From positions 124,001 to 188,000 of the forward strand of contig CAKNJS010000001.1 in the NCBI GenBank assembly GCA_930986645.1: 64,000 nucleotides of DNA, read 5' to 3'. Source of the DNA: an uncultured Lachnoclostridium sp. Its GTDB lineage: Bacteria; Bacillota; Clostridia; Lachnospirales; Lachnospiraceae. Shown here in pieces: positions 1 through 9,314 of this stretch (within the stretch, counting starts at the first letter, position 1; every line of letters begins with the position of its first letter). The position numbers and the translations under genes were made by a program. A model generated the notes under the pieces. That model ran no database searches, was not told where the DNA came from, and saw only the letters and a list, made by a program, of their open reading frames with translations.

Positions 1-4
1 AGAT

Positions 5-775
5 GTGCTGGAGCTTAAGGTATTGACCAGCGATACACACAGTGTAATTGACGAGAAGAGGATCCGTCAGGAATTAAATAAAACTGACCGGCAGGTGAAA
101 AAAGACATTGATGCCAGAATGCGGAAAGGGATTGCGGTCGGATCAGGTCTGATCTTTCTCATGATCTATCTGATCGGATATTTCCCGTATATATTTAATT
201 CTCTCAGATTGGGCGGAAGCGAGTTTCTGGCGTCGATCGGGCTCAGCGCGGCGGCAGTGATCCTTGCGGCATCGGGAGGACTGATTGCTCTTTTCCTTCT
301 GAGAAGAAAGCTGATCAGAAGCATGGAGCGTTTTAACAGTCTGATCAAAGAACTTGTCAACAATGTAAACAGCTCGGCCAGAAAATTTGAACAGTATTTT
401 TCCGTGCTCTGTACATTTATGAAAGCCCAGTCTGTTTATGTCAGTGCAGCGAAAAAGAGTGATAAGGTATCTTCCAGAGTGTCAAAACTGCGCGTACATA
501 AACAAGCACTTGCCCTGTCGATTGAACGTGATGAAGAAATTGCCGCGGTATTCGGCATCCGCAGAGCGGCGGATTTCGAAAAAAATGTGACCCGTTTCTT
601 TGATGAAGACAGACTCCCGAAGGATAATGCGCTCTATTACTATGAGGCGGACAGCGGCAGAACAGAAATCCCTCTGAATACGGCGGGCGATCTGGTGCGG
701 GCACCATACAGATTTATTGCGGGACTTACGATCGAACGGGAAGATATTTACGAAGAGGAGAAAGGGGGAGACTGA
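5..775 (+). CDS. Membrane protein with coiled-coil-like N-terminus and two TM segments; may extend upstream of the window
   Basis: Open frame from the window edge with a GTG at 5; hydrophobic stretches GIAVGSGLIFLMIYLIGYF and IGLSAAAVILAASGGLIALFLL; stop overlaps the next start (TGATG). Confidence 0.6.
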   Translation: MLELKVLTSDTHSVIDEKRIRQELNKTDRQVKKDIDARMRKGIAVGSGLIFLMIYLIGYFPYIFNSLRLGGSEFLASIGLSAAAVILAASGGLIALFLLRRKLIRSMERFNSLIKELVNNVNSSARKFEQYFSVLCTFMKAQSVYVSAAKKSDKVSSRVSKLRVHKQALALSIERDEEIAAVFGIRRAADFEKNVTRFFDEDRLPKDNALYYYEADSGRTEIPLNTAGDLVRAPYRFIAGLTIEREDIYEEEKGGD

Positions 776-3700
776 TGACAGAGATCATATATATTATTAA
801 AATCCTGCTCTGCACAGCTTCCTTCGTTCTTTTGTGTATTGCTGCAATGAAAGTAAACCTGAACCGGACAGAGCGGGCAAAGCAGTTTGTAATGCCGGGA
901 ATCGCTCTTGTATACGGAATACTGGTCATGGTTTTTCTGAACGATATTTATGTGCAGATTACAAGACTGATTCGTTTCATGGAAAGCCTGCTCCCATTTA
1001 TCGGCGGGCTTCATCTGGAACAGTATCTGATCTATATTGTAAACGCTGTCATGGTGCTTGGATTTCTTGTCGTGAAAGCAATTGCACTTCCGATACTGGA
1101 TCGGACGTGGGGAAGGTCGGAGAACCTGATGGAGATCACATCCGGACGGTTTTATGAGTATGACAGGGAACTGGACAAGTGGTTTGTGCAGCCGAGGTTC
1201 GGGGAGGTCAGATTTTACTATAAAGGGATTTATATTGCAGCAACGGCTGTTTCAAGCATTATATTTGTGCTGTCCCAGTATTTCCCGGAGGCAGTGTTCT
1301 TCCGGACAGCATTCTATCCGGTATTCGGAGTGCTTATAATCGGAGAAGTGGTAAGCTTTCTCTCAGGCCTTACCAAACGGGAGTTTGTGGAAGACATCCT
1401 CGGTGAAGATGAAGAAGCTTACAGAATGGCGAATTACGGACTGCTCAGAGATGTGCTGAAAAGCCTGTTTGAAGATCATGTGCTGTATGACGCTACAGTG
1501 GACGGAGGGCTTGGAGTGCCCCCGACATTTGAAACGCTGGAGGAGATGTGTGAGAGCGAAGAACCCGCAGTATCCAATCTGGGCAAATATTTCCGTGCGG
1601 TAAAGGAAAGCGGAAAGGATATAGATCCGAGTTACGTAAAAAGCTGTATCCGCCTTGTGCAGGGAGAAAGTGTGCTGTTCTGTGATCCGTTTTACAGGGA
1701 TCTTACAGAATATATCCTGATCCCTATGATCGGGCATCTTATGCGTTACAGGAAATGTCTGATTATTATGGGCAGAGACTCATCAACAGATGACGTGAAA
1801 AACTGGATCGAACAGGGACTTCTTGAGGAGGTCAATACGGACAGTCTATGGAAGACGGAGATCCTTGATACAGAGATAACGGAAACCGATATCGGGATAC
1901 TCAAATTCAGCGATTTGTTTAATTTTGAAATTCAGAAGAAGAATGAAGAGTTTTTAAGAAAAGTCGGATTTGTATTTATTGTCGAGCCGTCAAAACTGCT
2001 TGCAACAGGCCAGATAGGACTGAACCTTCTGATCAGCAGGTTTGATGCCGGCAGGAATATCGTATATGCGGCGTGTGACAGAAACTGCGACGGACTTGTG
2101 GATGCACTGTCCCACACGCTGAAGACAAATATCACTGAAGTGGCGGCGACAACTCAGAGCGGCACGATCACATCCATGATGTGCTGGGATGCGGACGGAG
2201 AGTATATGCACCACAGGATATTCTCTAATGTTTCCAGATATCTGGGAATTGGCACGGAGATAAATTCCGTTGCTATGAAATATCAGATCGCAAATACAAA
2301 ATGGATCAGCGGGGAAAAGTTCCCGGTGGCGGATATGAAATGGATTGCGGGACAGTATTACGGAAAAATCTGCAGTTACGCGAATCTTCCATCCAGTCAG
2401 GAAAGCTTTAACAAAGCATTTCAGGCAGATCCTAATCTCTGGGATCTTACAGTATCGGAGAATGCGTTTCTCGTTGTTGAGGATGAGTTCCAGAATCTTT
2501 TTGAGATGATCCGGCTTTTTGCTACAAGAGCAAAACAGCAGGGCTTTATCAATGTGATCAGCGAGAATTACCTGCTGCGTGATTATATGTTTCAGAATGC
2601 ACAGACATTTATTTCCGATCCGAAAGCGATACCGACGATTGCGGCCGATTATGCGAGAACGGAGAGGAATACTGTACTGAAGCTCCTTATGAGAATGGCG
2701 GGAGAGCAGGTGCCCGAGGAGGATATTGCCGAGGCACTGATGGTCAGCGGAATCCGTTTTGAATCCCCGGTTGATACATTGAAGGAACTGATCCGGAAAC
2801 ACTGCAGTATTGATGAGATCAACCTGAGTGTTCATTTTAAAGAAGTGCTGCTCGGGGACGGATTCAGAACAGAGACAAAGAAGTTTTATTCCGTGGAGGA
2901 AGAGACGGAGATTGCGGAGTTTGCCCGGGGGCTTAAGAATGCGTATTATATTGCCGAGGATGAAGAGGGCGAGAAATATTATATAGGCGCAAAATTATAC
3001 GGTCATGTATTTCAGGCGCTCATCCCCGGACAGTTTCTTACATTTGCAGGAAAATACTATGAAGTGGAATCGATCACACCGCACAGCGGTGTTGTAGTGC
3101 GAAGGGCAGCTGATCATATTACGGGACGTAAATATTACCGGCAGATCAGACATATTGAGCTTGCCGGATGGAGCGATGACACCAATGTGGGAGGCTGCAG
3201 GACACTTGGAAATATTGGCCTGATCAAGGGGTATTGTCAGGTGAATGTGCGCACGGAAGGATATCTGGAAATGAATTCCTATAATGACCTGAATACCGCA
3301 CGGCATATTCATGTCAGCGGGATACCGGAGCGTTCATACAGAAACAAGCTTGTCATGAAAGTGATACTTCCGAATGCATCAGACCGGATCAGATATACGA
3401 TCTGTCTGCTGATGAATGAAATTTTCCGAACTACATACCCCGATGCTTATCCGTATATCTGTGCGGTGACAGAGCTCGGAAAAGAGACATCTGTTCCCGA
3501 ACAGCTGAAATATGCGATGTATACAATGGAAAGTGAAGCGAAAGATGACGGCATATATATCGTAGAGGACAGCGAGATTGATCTGGGTCTGACAGCATCT
3601 GTGGAGCGTAATCTCGAGAGGTATTTTCAGATCATCACGGAAGTGCTCACATGGCATGACATAAAGATGAAGGAAAAGCCGGAGAAGAAAGAGCCGGATG

Positions 3701-4815
3701 AAGAATTCAAACCGGAATTCCCGCCGGAACCGGAGAATCCGGCAGAAGAAAAGAAAAAAGGTTTCTTTGGAAGGCTCTGGGAGAAAGTAAAATCCCGTTT
3801 CCAAAAGAAACCGAAGACAGAAACAGAGCCCGTACCCGAAGAGCCGAAGACAGAAACAGAGCCCGTACCCGAAGAGCCGAAGACAGAAACAGAGCCCATA
3901 CCTGAAGAGCCGGAGGCCGCAGAGCCTTCATCTGAGGAGCAGAAACCGGAAGAACCGAAGGCGGTTCCGGCAGAAGAGATGACATATTATCAGAAACACT
4001 GTTTCCTCAAATATGGATATGAAGAGATCAGTGGTTTCCTTGATCTTGCGGGAACAGCTGCTTATCTGTCACAGTACGGATATGACCACAATCCTCTTCA
4101 GCAGGTACGCGATAATGAGAAGGCTGCCGAGGAATATGCCAAATCCTATAATCCGGAAAAGACAGGTGCTCATTTCTGCGATTTCTGCGGTGTTGAACTG
4201 GCAGGCGGAGAGTATGATGTCCTGAAAGACGGAAGAGAGAGATGCAGCCACTGTTCATCTACAGCCCTGCGTACGGGAGAACAGTTCAAAGAGATCTTCA
4301 AGATCGTTATGAGAAATATGGAGATCTTTTACGGAATCAAGATCAATGCGGCAATTCGGGTAAGAATGACGGATGCGAATACCATTGCGAAACATTTCGG
4401 AGAGGAATTTGTGCCTACGCCCGGACCGGACGGAAGAGTGCTTGGATTTGCGCAGAAAGATGCTGCCGGTTACAGTTTATATATTGAAAACGGGGCACCC
4501 AAACTCTCGGCTATGGCTACGATTGCCCATGAGCTCACCCATATCTGGCAGTATCAGAATTGGGATGAAAAAGCGATTATAGAGGCGTACGGAGCTCATA
4601 ACAGGCTGGAAGTATACGAGGGAATGGCAAAATGGGCAGAAATACAGTATCTGCTGTATCTGAATGAGACTGCCTATGGAAAACGTGAACAGATCCGGAC
4701 CATGCTCAGGCAGGACGAATACGGGCGTGGATTTATTCAGTACTTGAAAAAGTATTCTCTGTCCTATAATCAGGAAAAGAGACGTACTCCGTTCCAAGAG
4801 TTCCCGCCATTGTAA
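775..4815 (+). CDS. Large multi-domain membrane protein: N-terminal TMs, large central region of unclear fold, E/P-rich repeat linker, C-terminal LIM-like zinc module and DA1-like zinc metallopeptidase
   Basis: Full-length 1346 aa ORF; several N-terminal TM segments; CxxC..CxxC (HFCDFCG...RCSHCSS); HELTHIWQ followed by EVYEGMAKWAEIQYL. Confidence 0.75.
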   Translation: MTEIIYIIKILLCTASFVLLCIAAMKVNLNRTERAKQFVMPGIALVYGILVMVFLNDIYVQITRLIRFMESLLPFIGGLHLEQYLIYIVNAVMVLGFLVVKAIALPILDRTWGRSENLMEITSGRFYEYDRELDKWFVQPRFGEVRFYYKGIYIAATAVSSIIFVLSQYFPEAVFFRTAFYPVFGVLIIGEVVSFLSGLTKREFVEDILGEDEEAYRMANYGLLRDVLKSLFEDHVLYDATVDGGLGVPPTFETLEEMCESEEPAVSNLGKYFRAVKESGKDIDPSYVKSCIRLVQGESVLFCDPFYRDLTEYILIPMIGHLMRYRKCLIIMGRDSSTDDVKNWIEQGLLEEVNTDSLWKTEILDTEITETDIGILKFSDLFNFEIQKKNEEFLRKVGFVFIVEPSKLLATGQIGLNLLISRFDAGRNIVYAACDRNCDGLVDALSHTLKTNITEVAATTQSGTITSMMCWDADGEYMHHRIFSNVSRYLGIGTEINSVAMKYQIANTKWISGEKFPVADMKWIAGQYYGKICSYANLPSSQESFNKAFQADPNLWDLTVSENAFLVVEDEFQNLFEMIRLFATRAKQQGFINVISENYLLRDYMFQNAQTFISDPKAIPTIAADYARTERNTVLKLLMRMAGEQVPEEDIAEALMVSGIRFESPVDTLKELIRKHCSIDEINLSVHFKEVLLGDGFRTETKKFYSVEEETEIAEFARGLKNAYYIAEDEEGEKYYIGAKLYGHVFQALIPGQFLTFAGKYYEVESITPHSGVVVRRAADHITGRKYYRQIRHIELAGWSDDTNVGGCRTLGNIGLIKGYCQVNVRTEGYLEMNSYNDLNTARHIHVSGIPERSYRNKLVMKVILPNASDRIRYTICLLMNEIFRTTYPDAYPYICAVTELGKETSVPEQLKYAMYTMESEAKDDGIYIVEDSEIDLGLTASVERNLERYFQIITEVLTWHDIKMKEKPEKKEPDEEFKPEFPPEPENPAEEKKKGFFGRLWEKVKSRFQKKPKTETEPVPEEPKTETEPVPEEPKTETEPIPEEPEAAEPSSEEQKPEEPKAVPAEEMTYYQKHCFLKYGYEEISGFLDLAGTAAYLSQYGYDHNPLQQVRDNEKAAEEYAKSYNPEKTGAHFCDFCGVELAGGEYDVLKDGRERCSHCSSTALRTGEQFKEIFKIVMRNMEIFYGIKINAAIRVRMTDANTIAKHFGEEFVPTPGPDGRVLGFAQKDAAGYSLYIENGAPKLSAMATIAHELTHIWQYQNWDEKAIIEAYGAHNRLEVYEGMAKWAEIQYLLYLNETAYGKREQIRTMLRQDEYGRGFIQYLKKYSLSYNQEKRRTPFQEFPPL
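3811..3909 (+). repeat. Three tandem 33-bp in-frame repeats encoding PKTETEP(V/I)PEE
   Basis: ccgaagacagaaacagagcccgtacccgaagag at 3811-3843 and 3844-3876, third near-identical copy 3877-3909. Confidence 0.95.
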
Positions 4816-4887
4816 AAAGGCGGTTTGGCGGCTCGATCCTGCAGTATCTGTTCCTGTCCCGTGACCGGACGACCAGACAATACGGAC

Positions 4888-4918
4888 AGCCGCGGTTCCT
4901 TCAGGACCGCGGCTTTTT
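4888..4918 (+). terminator. Rho-independent terminator
   Basis: AGCCGCGGT-tccttcagg-ACCGCGGCT followed by a T run. Confidence 0.85.
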
Positions 4919-4995
4919 GAAAAAATATTTTCCCCGGCGGGGAGTATAGTACAGATATCGAGAAAACAAATGAGAAAGGCCGGAGAGTGAGAATT

Positions 4996-6231
4996 ATGAA
5001 AAGAATCCTAACTGTTTTCGGATATTTTATAATGTCGGCTGTTCTGTTTTTCGGAGGCGCGGCATTAAATGCAGTGCCGCCGGGCGGGGGAGCTGCGGAT
5101 ATAAAGATGCCTGCGGTTGATAAAGGTGATCCGGATATGACGGATGACGGCAATGATGCAGACAGTTATGATGCATCCGCATCGGACAAAGACGCGGCGG
5201 AAGATCCGGCTTCAGATGATGCGGCGGAAGATCCGGATATTCATGAGTATTATTATTCACTGCTGGATGATGCAAAGAAGGAATATTATGACCAGATCAG
5301 CGATGCTGCCGCATCAGAAGCAGAATCCGTAACTCTGGACGGAATCACTCACGACGAAGCGGAGCCTGTTCTGATCAGTGTTATGAATGACCATCCGGAA
5401 TATTTCTGGCTTGATAGTTCCTATACGTATCAGAGCGGAGAGGATTATGTAAAGCTTATTTTTAACTATAACTGTACAGGCGGGGAAAAGGACAGCAGAC
5501 AGCGTGTAATCGAGCAGCAGGCTTCGCAGATTATCAACGGTATTCCAGACAGCAGCTCCGATTATGAGAAAGTGAAGTATGTATTTGAAACGATTGTGGA
5601 TCAGACTCAGTATGACAAGTCAGCTCCGGACAATCAGAATATCTACAGCGTGTTCGGAAACTGGACCACTGTGTGTGCAGGATATGCCAAAGCTGTTAAA
5701 TATCTTCTCGATCAGATGGGAGTGGAGTGCATATATGTCACGGGAAATGCAGGCGAACCTCATGCGTGGAATATCGTGAAATGCGGCGGAGCCTATTACT
5801 GTGTCGATGCCACATGGGGAGATCCCGCATATCAGGAAGGCATCGGAGTGGATGTTGACACTACTTCATATGAATATCTCTGCTGTACGACACAGATGCT
5901 GTCGCGCACGCATACGCCTGACCCGATGTTTCCAGTGCCGGAATGTACGGATACTTCGCTTGAATACTACAGAATGGAAGGAAGATACCTTACTTCGGCC
6001 GATCAGGAACCGATTCTCAGCATCATGAAGTCTGATGTGGATGAAGGCGCCGAACGAACCGATATTCAGTTCTCTGATCCAGATGTGTTCGATCAGGTGA
6101 TGGCGCAGATCGATCCGCTGCTGGACGAAGCCATGAAGTACGAGATGGAAGTGAAAGGACCGGATTCGGGCGGAGTCAGCTATCAGTATAATGACAATAC
6201 ATGTCTGCTCACAGTGCTGTGGAATAATTAG
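4996..6231 (+). CDS. Exported or membrane-anchored transglutaminase-like protein
   Basis: Signal/TM N-terminus MKRILTVFGYFIMSAVLFFGG; transglutaminase-core Cys/His/Asp pattern TVCAGYAKAVKYLL...EPHAWNIVKCGGAYYCVDATWGDP. Confidence 0.8.
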   Translation: MKRILTVFGYFIMSAVLFFGGAALNAVPPGGGAADIKMPAVDKGDPDMTDDGNDADSYDASASDKDAAEDPASDDAAEDPDIHEYYYSLLDDAKKEYYDQISDAAASEAESVTLDGITHDEAEPVLISVMNDHPEYFWLDSSYTYQSGEDYVKLIFNYNCTGGEKDSRQRVIEQQASQIINGIPDSSSDYEKVKYVFETIVDQTQYDKSAPDNQNIYSVFGNWTTVCAGYAKAVKYLLDQMGVECIYVTGNAGEPHAWNIVKCGGAYYCVDATWGDPAYQEGIGVDVDTTSYEYLCCTTQMLSRTHTPDPMFPVPECTDTSLEYYRMEGRYLTSADQEPILSIMKSDVDEGAERTDIQFSDPDVFDQVMAQIDPLLDEAMKYEMEVKGPDSGGVSYQYNDNTCLLTVLWNN

Positions 6232-6291
6232 CAGAATATGGGCAGGAAATAGGCAGTACAGAGGAAAAGACAAAATTCGGGGGAATACGAT

Positions 6292-9267
6292 ATGGATCAG
6301 GACAGATTTGTATTTATCAGCTATGCATCAAAAGAAATGAATATTGCAGGAAAAGTCTGCTCGTTTCTGGAAGAAAACGGAATCAGGTGCTGGATTGCAC
6401 CGCGAAATGTAAATGCCGGCAGCAACTATGCAACTCAGATTGTAAGCGCAATTAAAAGATGTGATATTCTCGTTCTTCTTGCTTCAGAGAATACGAACAG
6501 CTCCGGTCATGTAAGTAATGAGGTGAGTATTGCTTTTGACAATAAGAAAACTATCATACCTTTTAAACTGCAGGAGTTTGAATTTACAGACGAATACCTG
6601 TATTTCCTCGGAAGAAAACATTGGATCGAGGCTCACAGAGATATTGCGCAGGGACTTGAAACGCTGAAAAAAACAATCCTCTCGTTAAGGAATCCTTGTG
6701 CTGCTTCACAGAACCGGACAGAGACGCCGAAGAAAGATATTCCGGAAAAAGCAGCAGCTGCGGAGTCTGAGAATCAGCATGGAGAGGCAGGACCGTCCAC
6801 ATGGCATAGAGACGAAATTGTAAGTCTGATCATCAGCAAAAGCATGAAATATCCCTATAATATATACTCAAAGATTGAGGGAGAAGATGCGTACAATAAG
6901 ATCTGCTCTGCGGCACAGGAGATGTTTCAAGAGACAGTGAAGGTATATCGGCATAACCGGCTGATGGAATATGACAGAGTTCTGCCGGAGCTGCTCGCAG
7001 AAGAACTTTCACGGGAAGGCGAGTCCTGCATACAGGTGCAGGGACTTCCGGGAAGCGCCAAGAATATGCTGCTTCAGCTGGCGTTCTACCGGATGCTGGA
7101 CCTGTTCAGAAAAGGTGAGAGTGACCGGCTTCCGTTTTATATATCTGCAAGTTATTATGAGAAAGTGCCATATAATCCGGATAACGTATACGCTCAGATG
7201 AAGGACATTATAGAGAAAGAATTCCATGAATTTTTCGAATATGTAAAAAGTCATCCAAAGGTGCATCCGGTCCTTTTCATAGAGGCGGTCAGAGAACATA
7301 ATGTGGCAAAAATTTCACCGGAAAATGTTGTGTTTGATCTGTGGAGGCCTTTCGGGAGATTCAGCCGAGTCTGTGCTGTTGATGTAGGTCTTATCAAAAA
7401 CAGGTCAAGGCTGAAACGTGTAATCCCGATAGCCGGAGACAGCAAGGGCTATACCCTTGTCACTCATCAGATACCGATTGACGACAGGGAGGCGGCGTTC
7501 CGTCTGATCAAAAGTGTTTTTACAATTTATCAGTATGATCTGAAGGCAGAGGATACATATAAAGTGCTTCAGGCTCTGAAATTTCCTACCATTGATATTT
7601 TTCTCGTGCGGCTGATCGCAAAAGAAATGATGTCCTGCTATGATTTTTCAGATATCCGTCTTACAGATATGTATGAAAAGCTTGCTCTTTCCGAGCTGTA
7701 TGGAGATGAGGAAAAGTTAAGAAGCGTGGCGGAAGAACTGTACGCTTATGTGTTTGATCAGTCCTATAACATGAACACGGAGAAATACAACGGAGCCCTG
7801 TGGTCTCTTCCGCATAAGCATAATACTTATCTCGAGTTTCTGATCGCTTATTATTTTACAGATAAAATCAGAAAATTCCGGGAGGATACGGACTATACTT
7901 TTTTTGGAACTGTGCTGACAGCTATGGAAAACCGCTTTGCGGCATCATTTATGAAGGATGACTACGGACTTCAGGAGACTATGCTTGAGTTTATCCGGGA
8001 AAATTATGAGACGTTTCATATTCATCAGAAAAGCAATGCAGCATACTGGCTGGGGAAGATGACCTATAAAAATCTTTCAGATGAAGCGGTTGCCATACTG
8101 ACTTCCGAGTTTGGAAAATATAAAGGAATCGTGAAGGAAAATAACAGAAATACACAGGAAAACTGTGACAATCATTTCTTATTCCGGTCAGTCTGTACGG
8201 GGCTTCTGAATCAGGGACAGGTGAATATACTGGATGAATATCTGTGTATTGTTGTCACCAATGACATTGCAAATGCGATCAACCGGGGCGCGGTTATAGA
8301 ATATTTCGGAGATAATTATCAGATTGCGGCATATGACGCATACTATCTGGATACAGATCTGAGTACTGGGGAGCAGGCGGTAAAAATACTGAACAGCCGT
8401 ATTGAGAGGGAATTGGAGGAACATTCCGGGAAATTTGTGGAAAAAGATCTGGTAACGATGCTCACTCTCCTGCAGGCGCGCATTCAGAACAAACGCAGTA
8501 CGCTGAAGTTTGATATCCGCCCGCTGGTGCAAAAAGCGCTGGAATATCTCAGAGTTTACCAGACGAGACCGCAGAATATTGTATCCTCAAAGCTGCTTTT
8601 CTATTTTCAAAGTGTAGAGGAGGATTTAAGAGTATTTCTTGAATCAGATGAATTTGATATCGGGCCTATGATCTATAATCAGTACCGGGGGTTGAAACAG
8701 GTAAAGCGCAGCCAGTGGGCAGAGCGGAATATAGAAGATCCGGAGAGTATATCCGAACATACTTACAGCGCATGGCTGATGGCTGTCTTGTTTCTTCCGG
8801 AAGAGTATGGGACAGAAGGGTACAGCAAGCGGGAAATTCTGGATATGCTTCTTGTGCATGATATGGCAGAGGCTGTAGTCGGTGATCAGACCATCAGTCT
8901 GAATGAACCGAAAAAAGAGCTTAAATCACAGAATGATGTGCTGAGAAAGCTTTTTCTAAAAGGAACTTACCCGGATATTGCCAATCTGACACATTATTAT
9001 AATGTCTGGACAGGATATTATAACGGATTAAATATAAATGCACGTACCGCGAGAGATATCAATCTGCTGCAGACGGTATATACATTCTGCGAATATTACT
9101 GTATGTATCCGGAACATTTCAGAACAGATGATATCCGCAGATGGATGCAGGAAAAGAATAATCTGAAGACCGATATCGGGTACCAGCTGTTCGACCGTCT
9201 GATCACGCATAATCAGGATTTCAGGAGAGTGCTTGATGCGGCAGATATGCAGAAAAAAGAAATCTGA
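6292..9267 (+). CDS. TIR domain - NACHT-like (degenerate P-loop) region - C-terminal HDDC2/YfbR-like HD hydrolase fusion
   Basis: N-term FVFISYASKEMNIAGKVCSFLEENGIRCWIAPRNV...NSSGHVSNEVSIAF; CIQVQGLPGSAKNMLLQLAFYRML; HNTYLEFLIAYYF; C-term RNIEDPESISEHTY...LLVHDMAEAVVGDQ. Confidence 0.85.
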   Translation: MDQDRFVFISYASKEMNIAGKVCSFLEENGIRCWIAPRNVNAGSNYATQIVSAIKRCDILVLLASENTNSSGHVSNEVSIAFDNKKTIIPFKLQEFEFTDEYLYFLGRKHWIEAHRDIAQGLETLKKTILSLRNPCAASQNRTETPKKDIPEKAAAAESENQHGEAGPSTWHRDEIVSLIISKSMKYPYNIYSKIEGEDAYNKICSAAQEMFQETVKVYRHNRLMEYDRVLPELLAEELSREGESCIQVQGLPGSAKNMLLQLAFYRMLDLFRKGESDRLPFYISASYYEKVPYNPDNVYAQMKDIIEKEFHEFFEYVKSHPKVHPVLFIEAVREHNVAKISPENVVFDLWRPFGRFSRVCAVDVGLIKNRSRLKRVIPIAGDSKGYTLVTHQIPIDDREAAFRLIKSVFTIYQYDLKAEDTYKVLQALKFPTIDIFLVRLIAKEMMSCYDFSDIRLTDMYEKLALSELYGDEEKLRSVAEELYAYVFDQSYNMNTEKYNGALWSLPHKHNTYLEFLIAYYFTDKIRKFREDTDYTFFGTVLTAMENRFAASFMKDDYGLQETMLEFIRENYETFHIHQKSNAAYWLGKMTYKNLSDEAVAILTSEFGKYKGIVKENNRNTQENCDNHFLFRSVCTGLLNQGQVNILDEYLCIVVTNDIANAINRGAVIEYFGDNYQIAAYDAYYLDTDLSTGEQAVKILNSRIERELEEHSGKFVEKDLVTMLTLLQARIQNKRSTLKFDIRPLVQKALEYLRVYQTRPQNIVSSKLLFYFQSVEEDLRVFLESDEFDIGPMIYNQYRGLKQVKRSQWAERNIEDPESISEHTYSAWLMAVLFLPEEYGTEGYSKREILDMLLVHDMAEAVVGDQTISLNEPKKELKSQNDVLRKLFLKGTYPDIANLTHYYNVWTGYYNGLNINARTARDINLLQTVYTFCEYYCMYPEHFRTDDIRRWMQEKNNLKTDIGYQLFDRLITHNQDFRRVLDAADMQKKEI

Positions 9268-9290
9268 AAAGAAATTTTACAAGAGACAGC

Positions 9291-9314
9291 GGCGGAGAGA
9301 ATCATCTCTCCGCC
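9291..9314. terminator. Perfect hairpin between convergent TIR genes (putative bidirectional terminator)
   Basis: GGCGGAGAGA-atca-TCTCTCCGCC; spans the stop codon of the minus-strand gene. Confidence 0.65.

Noticed and set aside
1990-2835. 281-aa minus-strand ORF inside the giant membrane protein gene
   Set aside because: Antisense to a continuous 1346-aa coding frame; no motif.
3627-3985. Low-complexity minus-strand ORFs (GSGTGSVSVFGSS and RALFLSSALRV repeats)
   Set aside because: Antisense translation of the PKTETEPVPEE tandem repeat.
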